Assembly: GCF_004348995.1 (NCBI RefSeq)
Contig: NZ_SMKQ01000005.1
Location: 62,001-126,000, forward strand
Source: Nonomuraea terrae
GTDB lineage: Bacteria > Actinomycetota > Actinomycetes > Streptosporangiales > Streptosporangiaceae
Direction of reading: 5' to 3'
DNA length: 64,000 nt
Below are positions 37,592-46,533 of the stretch, in pieces. The notes under the pieces are model-generated. The model was not told where the DNA came from, ran no database searches, and worked only from the letters and a program-made list of their open reading frames with translations. Position 1 is the stretch's first letter. The number at the start of each line of letters is the position of its first letter. The translations under genes were made by a program, and so were the position numbers.

Positions 37592-38545
37592 GTGACCCGC
37601 TTCCTGGCAAAGCGGATCGGGCAGGCGCTCGTCGTCGTCGCACTGGTGACGGTGATCGTCTTCCTGCTGCTGCACACGGTCCCCGGTGGGCCCGCGCGCG
37701 GCATCCTCGGTCCGCAGGCCACCGCCGCGGCGATCGCGGCGTTCAACCACGAGCACGGCTTCGATCGCTCCCTGCCGGAGCAGTACTGGATGTACGTCAG
37801 CGGGCTGCTCCACGGCGACCTCGGCGCCTCGTACACGCTGAACCAGTCGGTGAGCTCGCTGATCGAGCAGCGCATCCCCAAGACGCTGGTGCTGACCGGG
37901 CTGTCCACGCTGGTGGCGTTGCTCGTCGCCATCCCGCTCGGGGTGTGGCAGGGGCGGCGGCGCAAGGGCCTGACCGATTACTTCATCACCACGCTGGTGT
38001 TCATCGGGTACGCCACCCCGGTCTTCTTCCTCGCGCTCATCCTCGTGATCGTGTTCGCGGAGAAGATCCCCATCCTGCCCGTGCAGGCGCCGCAGGCGGA
38101 GACACTGGCGGGATTGTTCGCCGACTCGCGCGGGCTGGTCCTGCCGATTCTCGCCGGAGCGATCGCCAGCGTCGCGGTGTTCAGCCGCTACATGCGCTCC
38201 GCCGTGCTGGACAACCTCGCCGAGGACTACGTACGGACCGCGCGGGCCAAGGGAGCCTCAGAACGGCGGGTCGTGTGGTTGCACATCATGCGCAACTCGC
38301 TGACCCCGATCGTCGCGATGCTCGGTTACCAGCTGCCGGTGCTGTTCTCCGGCGCGCTCGTCATCGAGTCCGTCTTCAACTACCCCGGTATGGGGCTGCT
38401 GTTCTGGAACGCCGCGCAGACGTCGGACTATCCGATCCTGCTCGGCGCGGTGCTCGTGATCGCGGTGGCCACCGTCATCGGGTCCCTGATCGCGGACATC
38501 CTCCAGGCGTTCATCGATCCCCGGGTCCGAGGAGCTATCAAGTGA
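37592..38545 (+). CDS. Peptide ABC transporter permease (DppB type)
   Basis: 317 aa, six membrane helices, GTG start. Binding-protein-dependent transport signature 'EDYVRTARAKGASERRVVWL' (EAA loop) near residue 215; N-terminus 'MTRFLAKRIGQALVVVALVT' is typical of DppB. Its stop overlaps the GTG of the second permease. Confidence 0.92.
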   Translation: MTRFLAKRIGQALVVVALVTVIVFLLLHTVPGGPARGILGPQATAAAIAAFNHEHGFDRSLPEQYWMYVSGLLHGDLGASYTLNQSVSSLIEQRIPKTLVLTGLSTLVALLVAIPLGVWQGRRRKGLTDYFITTLVFIGYATPVFFLALILVIVFAEKIPILPVQAPQAETLAGLFADSRGLVLPILAGAIASVAVFSRYMRSAVLDNLAEDYVRTARAKGASERRVVWLHIMRNSLTPIVAMLGYQLPVLFSGALVIESVFNYPGMGLLFWNAAQTSDYPILLGAVLVIAVATVIGSLIADILQAFIDPRVRGAIK

Positions 38546-39441
38546 CCGCTTCAGTGCCGTCGCCCGTCGTCGCGGCGCAGCCCGCCCCGGTGGTGGGACC
38601 GTACCGGCGCATGGTCCGGCTCTTCTTCGCCAACCGGCTCGCCGTGACCGGGCTGGTGCTCCTCGCCCTGCTCCTGCTGTTCTGCTTCGTCGGCCCGCTG
38701 GTGCACCCCACCGACCAGATCCACACCCAGCTCGCCGACGCCAACCTGGCGCCCGGGGTCAAGGGTCATCCGCTCGGCACCGACGACGTCGGACGTGACG
38801 TGCTGGGCCGGCTGATGGTCGGAGGCCAGACCTCGCTGGAGATCGGCATCGCCGCCGGGCTGCTGGCCACCCTGATCGGCACCGTGTGGGGCGCCGTCGC
38901 GGGATACACCGGCGGCTGGCTGGACGCGATCATGATGCGGGTGGTGGACGCGGGCATCGCCATCCCGGCCCTGTTCCTGCTCCTCGTGAGCGCGACGATC
39001 TTCCGGCCGACCGTGACGACGCAGATTCTGATCATCGGGTGCGTCTCGTGGCTGGTGCCGGCCCGGCTCGTGCGCGCCGAGGCGCTGTCGCTGCGCAGCC
39101 GCGACTTCGTGCAGGCGATGATGGCGATGGGCGGCAGCCATCGCCGCGCGGTGTTCCGGCACATCATCCCGAACGCCATCGGCACCGTCGTCGTCAACGC
39201 CACCTTCCAGGTGGCCGACGCGATCCTGCTGGTCGCCTACGTCAGCTTCCTCGGACTCGGCGTGGCCCCGCCCGCGACCGACTGGGGCGCGATGCTGAGC
39301 AACGGCATCTCCTACACCTACGACGGTTACTGGTGGCTGATCTTCCCGGCCGGCATCGCCATCATTCTCGTGGTCTCCGCCTTCAACTGCATCGGCGACG
39401 GCCTGCGCGACTCGTTCGAAGTCCGGCTGCAGGGCCGATGA
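38542..39441 (+). CDS. Peptide ABC transporter permease (DppC type)
   Basis: 299 aa, GTG start overlapping the first permease stop (GTGA). Contains 'GTDDVGRDVLGRLMVGGQTS', diagnostic of DppC/OppC, and the EAA loop 'SRDFVQAMMAMGGSHRRAVF'. Forms the channel with the DppB-type protein. The ATPase gene follows after 10 nt. Confidence 0.92.
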   Translation: MTASVPSPVVAAQPAPVVGPYRRMVRLFFANRLAVTGLVLLALLLLFCFVGPLVHPTDQIHTQLADANLAPGVKGHPLGTDDVGRDVLGRLMVGGQTSLEIGIAAGLLATLIGTVWGAVAGYTGGWLDAIMMRVVDAGIAIPALFLLLVSATIFRPTVTTQILIIGCVSWLVPARLVRAEALSLRSRDFVQAMMAMGGSHRRAVFRHIIPNAIGTVVVNATFQVADAILLVAYVSFLGLGVAPPATDWGAMLSNGISYTYDGYWWLIFPAGIAIILVVSAFNCIGDGLRDSFEVRLQGR

Positions 39442-39451
39442 GGAGGGTTCC

Positions 39452-41098
39452 GTGACAGAATCCCCAGCACTCGCGATCAAGGACCTCCGGGTCACGTTCG
39501 GCGACACCGTACGGGCGGTCGACGGAGTCAGCGTCGAGGTGCGGCCGGGCGAGATCGTCGCCGTGGTGGGCGAGTCCGGGTCCGGCAAGAGCGTCACGTC
39601 GATGTCGACGCTGGGGCTCCTGCCGCCCACCGCCGAGGTGAGCGGGGTGATCCAGGTCGGCGGCGTCGACGTCACCGCCCTGGACGGGGCCGGGCTCCGC
39701 GCGATCCGCGGCGCCGAAGTGGCGATGGTCTTCCAGGAGCCGATGACCGCGCTGAACCCGGCGTTCACGGTGGGGTGGCAGGTCGCCGAGGCGCTGCGCC
39801 TGCACTTCGCCGACATGTCGAAGAAGCGGGCGTACGAGCGGGCGGCCGAACTGCTGGAGATGGTCGGCATCCAGGACGCGAAGCGGCGGCTCGGCCAGTT
39901 CCCGCACGAGCTGTCCGGCGGCCTCCGCCAGCGCGTCATGATCGCGATGGCGATCGCGTGCGAGCCGAAGGTCCTCATCGCCGACGAGGCCACCACCGCG
40001 CTCGACGTCACCGTGCAGGCCGAGATCCTCGACCTGCTGCGTGACCTTCGGGCCGAACTCGGCATGGCGATCCTCGTCATCACCCACAACATGGGCGTCG
40101 TCGCCGACATCGCCGACCGGGTGGTCGTCATGTACCAGGGCAAGGTGGTCGAGCAGGCCACCGTCGAGGACCTGTTCGCCCGGCCCCAGGCCGAATACAC
40201 CAGGAGGTTGCTGACCTCGGTGCCCCGGCTGGAGCGCGGCGCCCACCGCGCCCGCGCCCGGACCGCGCTCCGTGAGCCGGGACAGGCGGCGGCCGGCACA
40301 CCGGCGCTGGCTCTGTCGGACCTCGTCGTGGAGTTCCGCGGCGAGCGCGGGAGCAAGGTCCGGGCGGTCGACGAGGTGTCGCTCACCATCGGCGCCGGCG
40401 AGGTCGTCGGCCTGGTGGGGGAGTCGGGGTCCGGCAAGTCCACGGTGGGCCGGACCGCGATCGGCCTGATCAAGCCCGCCTCCGGCTCGGTGAGGCTGCT
40501 CGGCGAGTCGCTGACCGGGGCCAAGGGGCGCGATCTGCGGCGGCTGCGCCGCCGGTGCAGCATCGTCTTCCAGGATCCGGCGTCATCGCTGGACCCCAGG
40601 ATGACGGTGGGCGACTGCATCGCCGAGCCTCTGATCATCAACAAGATCGGGGACCGGGACGACCGGGTGGCCGCCCTGTTGAAGAGCGTGCGGCTCGACC
40701 CGTCGGTACGGGCCCGTTACCCGCACGAGCTGTCCGGCGGGCAGCGGCAGCGGATCGGCATCGCCCGGGCGATCGCGCTCGACCCGGAGCTGGTCATCGC
40801 CGACGAGCCGACCAGCGCGCTGGACGTCTCGGTGCAGGCGACGGTGCTCGACCTGTTCCTGGAGCTGCAGGACCGGCTCGGTTTCGCCTGCCTGTTCATC
40901 ACCCACGACCTGGCCGTCGTCGGGCTGGTCGCGGACCGGGTGGCGGTGATGAACTCCGGGCGCCTGGTCGAAGAGGGGCCGCGCGAGGAGGTGCTCTTCG
41001 ACCCGCGGGAGGACTACACCCGGCGGCTGGTGGCCTCGGCGCCGGTGCCCGACCCGGCCGCCCAGCGCGAGCGGCGGGCCCAGCGGCTGAGCCTGTGA
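39452..41098 (+). CDS. Fused dual ATP-binding protein of the peptide ABC transporter (DppD-DppF)
   Basis: 548 aa with two complete ABC ATPase domains. First: Walker A 'GESGSGKS' near residue 40, signature 'LSGGLRQRV' near 153, Walker B 'VLIADEATTALD'. Second: 'GESGSGKS' near 324, 'LSGGQRQRI' near 427, 'VIADEPTSALD'. Both end in the oligopeptide-transporter C-terminal segment. Fusion gives a single-chain heterodimer, common in actinomycetes. GTG start, last gene of the operon. Confidence 0.93.
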   Translation: MTESPALAIKDLRVTFGDTVRAVDGVSVEVRPGEIVAVVGESGSGKSVTSMSTLGLLPPTAEVSGVIQVGGVDVTALDGAGLRAIRGAEVAMVFQEPMTALNPAFTVGWQVAEALRLHFADMSKKRAYERAAELLEMVGIQDAKRRLGQFPHELSGGLRQRVMIAMAIACEPKVLIADEATTALDVTVQAEILDLLRDLRAELGMAILVITHNMGVVADIADRVVVMYQGKVVEQATVEDLFARPQAEYTRRLLTSVPRLERGAHRARARTALREPGQAAAGTPALALSDLVVEFRGERGSKVRAVDEVSLTIGAGEVVGLVGESGSGKSTVGRTAIGLIKPASGSVRLLGESLTGAKGRDLRRLRRRCSIVFQDPASSLDPRMTVGDCIAEPLIINKIGDRDDRVAALLKSVRLDPSVRARYPHELSGGQRQRIGIARAIALDPELVIADEPTSALDVSVQATVLDLFLELQDRLGFACLFITHDLAVVGLVADRVAVMNSGRLVEEGPREEVLFDPREDYTRRLVASAPVPDPAAQRERRAQRLSL

Positions 41099-41134
41099 CC
41101 CGGACCTCAAGCAAGGCTTCGCTAGGGTCTGGGC

Positions 41135-42058
41135 ATGATTTCCTACCGTGCCACTGTTCCTGCCGATCTCGACCGTGTGACCGCGTGGGTGGTGAGCGAG
41201 CCCGTCGGCTGGATCCCCGCCGACCGTTATCTCGCGGAGCTGGGCGAGAACATGTACCGGCCGGAATGGACGTGGATCGCCGAGGACGGTGACCGGGTCG
41301 TGGGGCGAGCGCTGTGGTGGGGGCCGGGGAACAGCGCGTACCCGGTCGCCCTCGACTGCCTGGACGTGGATCCCGCGGTGGGCGACCGTACCGCCGTCGC
41401 CGCCGAGCTGATCGGGGCCGCGCTGGCCGGCTTCACGCAGCCGGTGCAGTACGCGATCAAGGTGGCGGGCGGCTGGCGCGAGGATCCGGTCGCGTCGGCG
41501 GCCGTGGAATGGCGGCGCGCGGCGGCACACGCGGCGGGCCTCACCCTGGAGGTGGAGCGGCTGCAGTTCGAGTGGGCGCCGGCCGACGGGGTGCCCTCCG
41601 CGACCGCGGCGCTGCGGTTCGCCGAGGCGTCGGATGAGGCGTTCCTGGCGGTGTTCGGGAGGATCGCCGAGGGCAGCCTGGATGCCCAGACCCGTGCGAA
41701 CCTGGCGGCCAAGGGCGTGGACGCCACCGCGCGTGAAGAGATGGGCTTCTATCTCGGGGCGCCGGGCAAGCGGGAGTGGTGGCGGATCGCCTACACGCCC
41801 GAGGGCGAGGTGGCGGGCATGGCGATCCCCTCGGCGACGCCGTACAACCTGAACGTCGGGTATCTCGGGGTGGTCCCGGAGTTCCGGGGGCGCGGCTACG
41901 TGGACGAGATCCTCGCCGAGATCACCCGTATCCATGCGGCCAACGGAGAGGTGCGCGTGACCGCGACCACCGACATGGGGAACGCGCCGATGGTGGCCGC
42001 GTTCGAGCGCGCCGGCTACCGCAACACGGAGATCCGGATCAACCTCTCGCAGCCCTAG
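41135..42058 (+). CDS. GNAT family N-acetyltransferase
   Basis: 307 aa. The C-terminal third has the acetyl-CoA motif '[20 protein letters not shown]' (R-G-x-G-Y) and '[19 protein letters not shown]'. The N-terminal half is a second, weaker GNAT-like region, so it may be a tandem GNAT. Substrate unknown. ATG lies 7 nt after TAGGGT (41123-41128), suggesting a leaderless transcript separate from the ABC operon. Confidence 0.82.
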   Translation: MISYRATVPADLDRVTAWVVSEPVGWIPADRYLAELGENMYRPEWTWIAEDGDRVVGRALWWGPGNSAYPVALDCLDVDPAVGDRTAVAAELIGAALAGFTQPVQYAIKVAGGWREDPVASAAVEWRRAAAHAAGLTLEVERLQFEWAPADGVPSATAALRFAEASDEAFLAVFGRIAEGSLDAQTRANLAAKGVDATAREEMGFYLGAPGKREWWRIAYTPEGEVAGMAIPSATPYNLNVGYLGVVPEFRGRGYVDEILAEITRIHAANGEVRVTATTDMGNAPMVAAFERAGYRNTEIRINLSQP

Positions 42059-42120
42059 ATCGTCGTCCAGGGCGCCGAAAATCGGTTTCGGTGCTGGTCG
42101 TGGGACTCTACGGTGGTGGG

Positions 42121-42660
42121 GTGACCCAGGTGATCGTGCTCAACGGTGGTTCGAGTTCGGGGAAGTCGGGGATCGCCCGGTGTCTGCAGGCGGTGCTGCC
42201 GGATCCTTGGCTGAGCCTCAGCGTTGACACGCTGGTCGACGCGATGCCCTTGTCCCTGCGGTCGTCGGATGCCGGGATCGAGTTCGCCGCCGACGGCGAA
42301 GTGATCGTGGGGCCGGAGTTCGCGAAGCTGGACGCGGCGTGGACGGAGGGGGTCGCCGCGATGGCGCGCGCGGGCGCCCGGATCATCGTGGACGACGTCT
42401 TCCTCGGGGGAGCCGGGTCCCAGCAGCGGTGGCAGAAGCGGCTCGACGGGCTGGACGTGCTGTGGGTGGGCGTCAGGTGCGACAGCGCGGTGGCGGCGGC
42501 CCGGGAGGTGGCGCGAGGCGATCGGGTCGCCGGGATGGCCGCGTCGCAGGCGGACGTCGTCCACGAGGACGTGTACTACGACCTGGAGGTGGACACGACG
42601 CGTCGCGAGGCCCTGGACTGCGCCCGCGCCATCGCCGAGCGGGTCACGCGGGCTCAGTGA
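42121..42660 (+). CDS. Chloramphenicol-phosphotransferase-like P-loop kinase
   Basis: 179 aa from GTG 42121. Walker A '[20 protein letters not shown]' at residue 5, then '[13 protein letters not shown]', '[10 protein letters not shown]' and '[20 protein letters not shown]', the block order of CPT proteins that phosphorylate chloramphenicol in Streptomyces venezuelae. Many genomic relatives have no proven drug substrate, so resistance is possible but not shown. The open frame upstream belongs to a shadow. Confidence 0.78.
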   Translation: MTQVIVLNGGSSSGKSGIARCLQAVLPDPWLSLSVDTLVDAMPLSLRSSDAGIEFAADGEVIVGPEFAKLDAAWTEGVAAMARAGARIIVDDVFLGGAGSQQRWQKRLDGLDVLWVGVRCDSAVAAAREVARGDRVAGMAASQADVVHEDVYYDLEVDTTRREALDCARAIAERVTRAQ

Positions 42661-42775
42661 CGCAGGCGGCTGAGGGCGGCGGCTGACGGGGAGCCGGGAG
42701 AGCCCCTTGGCGGGGGTGGCACTCGCTGTCGGAGTCCGCAGGCTAGACGCGTTCTTCGCGGTGCCGACCGGCCGG

Positions 42776-42797
42776 GTTCACTCGATGGTCAACCCGC
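42776..42797 (+). promoter_or_regulatory. Possible PHO box upstream of phoD
   Basis: Two adjacent 11-nt direct units, GTTCACTCGAT and GGTCAACCCGC, fit the PhoP direct-repeat pattern of Streptomyces (units like GTTCACC/GGTCAYY at 11-nt spacing). The site lies 73 bp before the start of a secreted PhoD phosphatase, the kind of gene PhoP activates under phosphate limitation. Confidence 0.45.
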
Positions 42798-42869
42798 TAC
42801 CACTCTTGCGCTATGTGCCGATGGTCTGCTTTGGGGCGTTCTATCTGTTCTGAGCCGAAGGCTGCCTAA

Positions 42870-44432
42870 ATGACAGACTCTGTGCAAGAGGGTGAGGTTC
42901 GCCGGGCCGCGCCGCACACCCGACGCCGCTTCCTGACCGTCAGCGGCGCCGCGATGGCGCTCGCGTTCGGTACGAACCTCGCCAGCCGGGACACCGCCGA
43001 GGCCGTGGCGGTCAACCTGCGGTCGGACCCGTTCACGCTGGGTGTGGCCTCGGGGGACCCGCTCCCGACGGCGGTGGTGCTCTGGACCCGCCTCGCCCCG
43101 GAGATCTTTGATCCGATGGGCGGAATGCCGGACAAGACCTTCGAGGTCCAGTGGCAGGTGGCGACGGACGAGCGGTTCCGGCATGTCGTACGCGCCGGCT
43201 CGGCGACCGCCCGGCCGGAGTACCGCCACTCGGTGCACGTGGACGCCCGCGGCCTGGAGCCGGGGCGGGAGTACTTCTACCGCTTCCGTTCCGCGAACCA
43301 CCTCAGCCCGACAGGGCGGACGAAGACCGCGCCCGAGCGCCGGGCCTCCGCCCTGCGGTTCGGGATCGCCTCCTGCCAGGCGTACCCGGACGGCTACTAC
43401 ACCGCGTACCGGCACCTGGTCGAGGAGGACCTCGACGTCCTGCTCTTCCTCGGCGACTACCTGTACGAGAACGCCGTGAACACGGTGGCGGGCGACCGGT
43501 TCGACACCTCCGCCAACGTGCCCGACGTCTTCCAGACCTCGCCGGTCACGCTCGACCAGTACCGGCTGTTCTACTCGCTGTACAAGGCCGACCCCGACCT
43601 TCAGGCGGGGCACGCAGCCCTGCCGTGGATCGTCACCTGGGACGACCACGAGGTCGTCGACAACTACGCCGGCGCGGTCAAGGGCGCCATCCCGACCGAG
43701 GACTTCCTCGTGCAGCGCGCCAACGCCTACCGGGCGTACTGGGAGCACATGCCGCTGCGGACGGAGCAGCTGCCGGAAGGACCGGACGCCAAGTTGTACC
43801 GGCGCTTCGACTTCGGCGACCTGATGCAGGTCAGCGTGCTCGACACCCGGCAGTACCGCAACGCCTCGCCGAGCCCCACCATCACCGGCGAGGAGCAGAT
43901 GAACTGGCTGCTCGACGGGCTGGGCGAGTCGCGGGCGCGCTGGAACGTCATCGCCAACCAGGTGATGATGGCCGAGCAGCGCACCACGCTCACCGACCCG
44001 CCCCGGCTCAACGTGGACGCCTGGGACGGCTTCACCGAGGACCGCCGGCGGCTTTTCGACGGCATCGTCGAGCGCGAGGTCGAAGGCGTCTGCGTCGTCA
44101 CCGGCGACACCCACACCAACTACGCCAACGACCTGAGGCAGAACTTCGCCGACGCGAACTCGCGAACGGTCGGCGTCGAGTTCGTCGGCACCTCGATCAG
44201 CAGCGGACGCGACGGGTTCGACACCAGCCCCCAGCTGGACCTCCAGCTGCAGGCCAACCCGAACACCAAGTTCGTCAACGGGCAGCGCGGTTACGTCACC
44301 TTCGAGGTGAACCGGGACCAGATGCGGGCCGACTACCGGGTCCTGCCCTACGTGACCCAGCCCGGGGCTCCCGTCTCGACCCGGACCTCCTTTGTCGTCG
44401 AGCGGGCCGAGCCCAGCCTGAAGGATGTGTGA
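42870..44432 (+). CDS. phoD: Alkaline phosphatase D, Tat-exported
   Basis: 520 aa. Tat signal: 'HTRRRFLTVSGAAMALAFG' (RRxFLxV) near residue 15. PhoD N-terminal domain ('GDPLPTAVVLWTRLAPE') then the metallophosphodiesterase/alkaline phosphatase domain with 'FGIASCQAYPDGYYTAYRHL', 'LFLGDYLYE', 'WDDHEVVDNYAG' and 'VVTGDTHTNY'. It hydrolyses phosphate mono/diesters outside the cell using Fe/Ca. A small discoidin-like protein gene follows 2 nt downstream. Confidence 0.92.
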   Translation: MTDSVQEGEVRRAAPHTRRRFLTVSGAAMALAFGTNLASRDTAEAVAVNLRSDPFTLGVASGDPLPTAVVLWTRLAPEIFDPMGGMPDKTFEVQWQVATDERFRHVVRAGSATARPEYRHSVHVDARGLEPGREYFYRFRSANHLSPTGRTKTAPERRASALRFGIASCQAYPDGYYTAYRHLVEEDLDVLLFLGDYLYENAVNTVAGDRFDTSANVPDVFQTSPVTLDQYRLFYSLYKADPDLQAGHAALPWIVTWDDHEVVDNYAGAVKGAIPTEDFLVQRANAYRAYWEHMPLRTEQLPEGPDAKLYRRFDFGDLMQVSVLDTRQYRNASPSPTITGEEQMNWLLDGLGESRARWNVIANQVMMAEQRTTLTDPPRLNVDAWDGFTEDRRRLFDGIVEREVEGVCVVTGDTHTNYANDLRQNFADANSRTVGVEFVGTSISSGRDGFDTSPQLDLQLQANPNTKFVNGQRGYVTFEVNRDQMRADYRVLPYVTQPGAPVSTRTSFVVERAEPSLKDV

Positions 44433-44434
44433 CG

Positions 44435-45316
44435 ATGACCCATCTCACCTCAGCGCGCCGGACGTGGTACGTGCCGGCGGTCCTCGTGGCGGCGCTGGCC
44501 GTCTTCATGGCGGCCCCGGCGTACGCGAGCGCTCCAGGCCACGGGAAACCGCCGCGAGAACCGGCCGTCCAGGTCTCGATCGGCTCGCCGGAGCTGGACA
44601 TCGCCACCGGCCAGTGCGCCGGCGCCCCGATCACCGTGCAGCTGACCAACCCGGGTGAGCAGGCCGTCTACGCCGACGCCACGCTGTCGGCGCCCGACGA
44701 CCTGGTCCTGCAGCGCACCATGATCTCGACGTACCTGCCGGCGGGTTACACCGCCAAGGTGTCCGTCCCCGTGATGGCGCCGCTGGAGACGGAGCCGGGG
44801 ACCTACCCGGTCAAGGTCTCGGCGGGCCGGTCCACCGCGACCGCGTCGATCGCCGTGACCGCCACGGCTCCCGACCCGAGCGGCAACCTCGCGCGGTCGG
44901 CGTCCAAGGTCTCCGCCTCCAGCGTCCACTCCGGATACCCGCTCTGCGGCGCCGTCGACGGCGACACCGACAGCGAGCACTGGGGCACCACGGGCTGGAA
45001 CGACGGCAACTCCACCATCTGGCCGGACTGGTTCGAGCTGCAGTGGAACCAGCCGCAGACCGTCGGCCGCGTCGCCCTGCACACCCTCAACAGCACGCGC
45101 TACCCGGTCGCCCGCTACGGCCTGAAGGACTGGGACGTCCAGACGCTCGTGGACGGCCAGTGGAAGACCATCGCGTCGGTACGCGGCAACAGCCAGGGAG
45201 TCGTCGACACGACGTTCGAGCCCGTCCAGACGAACGCCCTGCGGGTGCTCCTGCTGGCTGGCAACGGCGCCAACGACTACTCCCGCATCGTCGAACTCCA
45301 GGCGTTCGCCTCCTGA
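44435..45316 (+). CDS. Secreted protein with F5/8 type C (discoidin) domain
   Basis: 293 aa. Signal peptide 'VLVAALAVFMAAPAYASA'. A bacterial NPCBM/alpha-galactosidase-like beta domain ('LTNPGEQAVYADATLSAP') precedes a C-terminal discoidin domain: 'GNLARSASKVSASSVHSGY' start, 'WFELQWNQPQTVGRVAL', 'LKDWDVQTLVDGQWKTIASV', 'RIVELQAF' end. Such domains bind carbohydrates or cell surfaces. It starts 2 nt after the phoD stop, so the two secreted proteins are probably co-expressed. No catalytic domain. Confidence 0.8.
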   Translation: MTHLTSARRTWYVPAVLVAALAVFMAAPAYASAPGHGKPPREPAVQVSIGSPELDIATGQCAGAPITVQLTNPGEQAVYADATLSAPDDLVLQRTMISTYLPAGYTAKVSVPVMAPLETEPGTYPVKVSAGRSTATASIAVTATAPDPSGNLARSASKVSASSVHSGYPLCGAVDGDTDSEHWGTTGWNDGNSTIWPDWFELQWNQPQTVGRVALHTLNSTRYPVARYGLKDWDVQTLVDGQWKTIASVRGNSQGVVDTTFEPVQTNALRVLLLAGNGANDYSRIVELQAFAS

Positions 45317-45332
45317 CGCCTGTTGCGGGGGT

Positions 45333-45397
45333 CCTTTCCTGGAAAGGTCTTCACTCTGTGTAGTGATCACTTACTATCTGTTACCAAGGGGTGGTAA
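45333..45397. promoter_or_regulatory. Cluster of short palindromes before a small secreted protein gene
   Basis: Within the 114-bp gap are CCTTTCC-T-GGAAAGG (45333-45347), AGTGATCACT (45362-45371) and TTACC-N7-GGTAA (45381-45397), each a perfect inverted repeat. The first may terminate the preceding transcript; the latter two may be operator sites. No regulator can be assigned. Confidence 0.35.
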
Positions 45398-45430
45398 AGA
45401 ACGGCCCCTTGATCTCACAGGAGGTTGACC

Positions 45431-45721
45431 ATGCGACGCATCTCCATGATCCTCTGCCCGCTCGCCGCGGCGGCCGTGCTGGCCGTCCCGCAGGCCGCCC
45501 AGGCGGCGGAAGGTGTGCTGATCATCAATGAGGAGTCGTTCGTCGATCCCAGCGGTTGCTATCCGATCAGCGGGGACCCGCTCTACATCACCAACAGGAC
45601 CGACACCCCCGTGTACGTGCACTACGGCGAGAACTGCACGGGCGCCATCGTGACGGTGGTCGGCGCCGGTGAGTCGCAGGCGTCCCAGCACGAGGAGGGC
45701 AAGAGCTTCCGCATCAGGTAG
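45431..45721 (+). CDS. Small secreted protein
   Basis: 96 aa. Signal peptide 'MILCPLAAAAVLAVPQAAQA' cut near AQA|AE, leaving about 70 residues with two cysteines ('SGCYPIS', 'GENCTGA') that could form a disulfide. No family recognised. AGGAGG stands upstream at ideal spacing, so ATG 45431 is preferred over a TTG two codons before. A strong terminator follows. Confidence 0.65.
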   Translation: MRRISMILCPLAAAAVLAVPQAAQAAEGVLIINEESFVDPSGCYPISGDPLYITNRTDTPVYVHYGENCTGAIVTVVGAGESQASQHEEGKSFRIR

Positions 45722-45748
45722 ACCGCCCTGGACCGCACCCCAGGGCGC

Positions 45749-45794
45749 GGCGCCCTCTGCTCCCCTTTCGAGGGGGCGGAGGGCGCCCTTTTTT
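45749..45794 (+). terminator. Rho-independent terminator after the small secreted protein gene
   Basis: GC-rich stem of about 16 bp (GGCGCCCTCTGCTCCCC pairing with 45772-45787), loop TTTCGA region, then a run of six T (45789-45794). The best canonical terminator in the window. Confidence 0.85.
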
Positions 45795-45813
45795 GGCCCG
45801 TTCGTGGGCATTT

Positions 45814-45871
45814 TTGACACTACTGTCAACTTGTGCGAGCCTGTCAAAGATGACAATGGTGTCAAAGATGA
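45814..45871. promoter_or_regulatory. TGTCA/TGACA repeat cluster before the broken SDR gene
   Basis: Contains the palindrome TTGACA-CTAC-TGTCAA (45814-45829), a second palindrome TGTCA-N4-TGACA (45842-45855), and the direct repeat TGTCAAAGATGA (45842-45853 and 45860-45871). TTGACA may also be a -35 box. This is a typical layout for a TetR-type operator, but no such regulator gene is in the window. Confidence 0.5.
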
Positions 45872-45910
45872 TGATGTCTTGGCGCCCCTGTTCCCCTGAA
45901 GGGATCTTCG

Positions 45911-46467
45911 ATGAGCTCTCCTCGCGTCGACCTGCGCGGACGCCGCACCCTCATCACCGGGGCGGGCAGCGGGATCGGCCGTGCCCTCGCCGTGGAACTC
46001 GCCGCCCGTCAGGGCGTGCTGGCCCTGGTCGGCCGGCGTCCCGAGCCACTGGCCGGCACGGACAGGCCGCCGTGGTGGGCGTCGCGTCGATCGCCGCCCA
46101 GGTCGGTCTGCCCTATTACGTCGCGTACGGGGCCGTCAAAGCGGGCGTGGCCCGGTTCGACGACGCGATGCGCCGCGAGCTGAGCGGCAGCGGCGTCCAC
46201 GTCGTCACCGTCTACCCGGGCCCGGTCGACACGCCCATGATGGCCTCCGCCCGCCCGGCGCCGGGTCTCGGCCGCCGTCCCCTCGACGAGGTGGTGGCCG
46301 AGATCGTGGCGGGCATCGAGGCCCTCGAGGCGGCCATCGTCCCGCAACTGCCCGAGGGCCGGGCGATGAGCGACCTCGAAGCGCGCGACCCGCTCGCGGT
46401 CGACGCCTCCATCGCGCCGACCCTCGGCGAGCTGCCGGCCGCCGTGAGCTCCCATCGCCGCATGTGA
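45911..46467 (+). pseudogene. Short-chain dehydrogenase remnant with internal deletion and frameshift
   Basis: The N-terminus reads 'RRTLITGAGSGIGRALAVEL', the SDR cofactor motif TGxxxGIG, in frame up to about 46060. The sequence then jumps, in another frame, to 'VVGVASIAAQVGLPYYVAYG' and 'AVKAGVARFDDAMRR', the catalytic Ser and YxxxK region, and continues to a normal SDR C-terminus ('VTVYPGPVDTPMM'). Roughly 90 residues (the NNAG region) are missing. Not functional as an SDR. Confidence 0.75.
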
Positions 46468-46533
46468 CGTCCCGTGTCCCCAGCAGCCGTCCGGGCGGCG
46501 GCGCCACTCACCCCGAACCCCCGAGGAAGTCCT

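Noticed and set aside
35432-37813. Long minus-strand open frame opposite the peptide SBP gene
   Set aside because: Antisense shadow; the + strand protein has a lipobox and clear family motifs.
42055-42564. Minus-strand open frame opposite the CPT-like kinase
   Set aside because: Shadow of a + strand gene with intact P-loop and family motifs.
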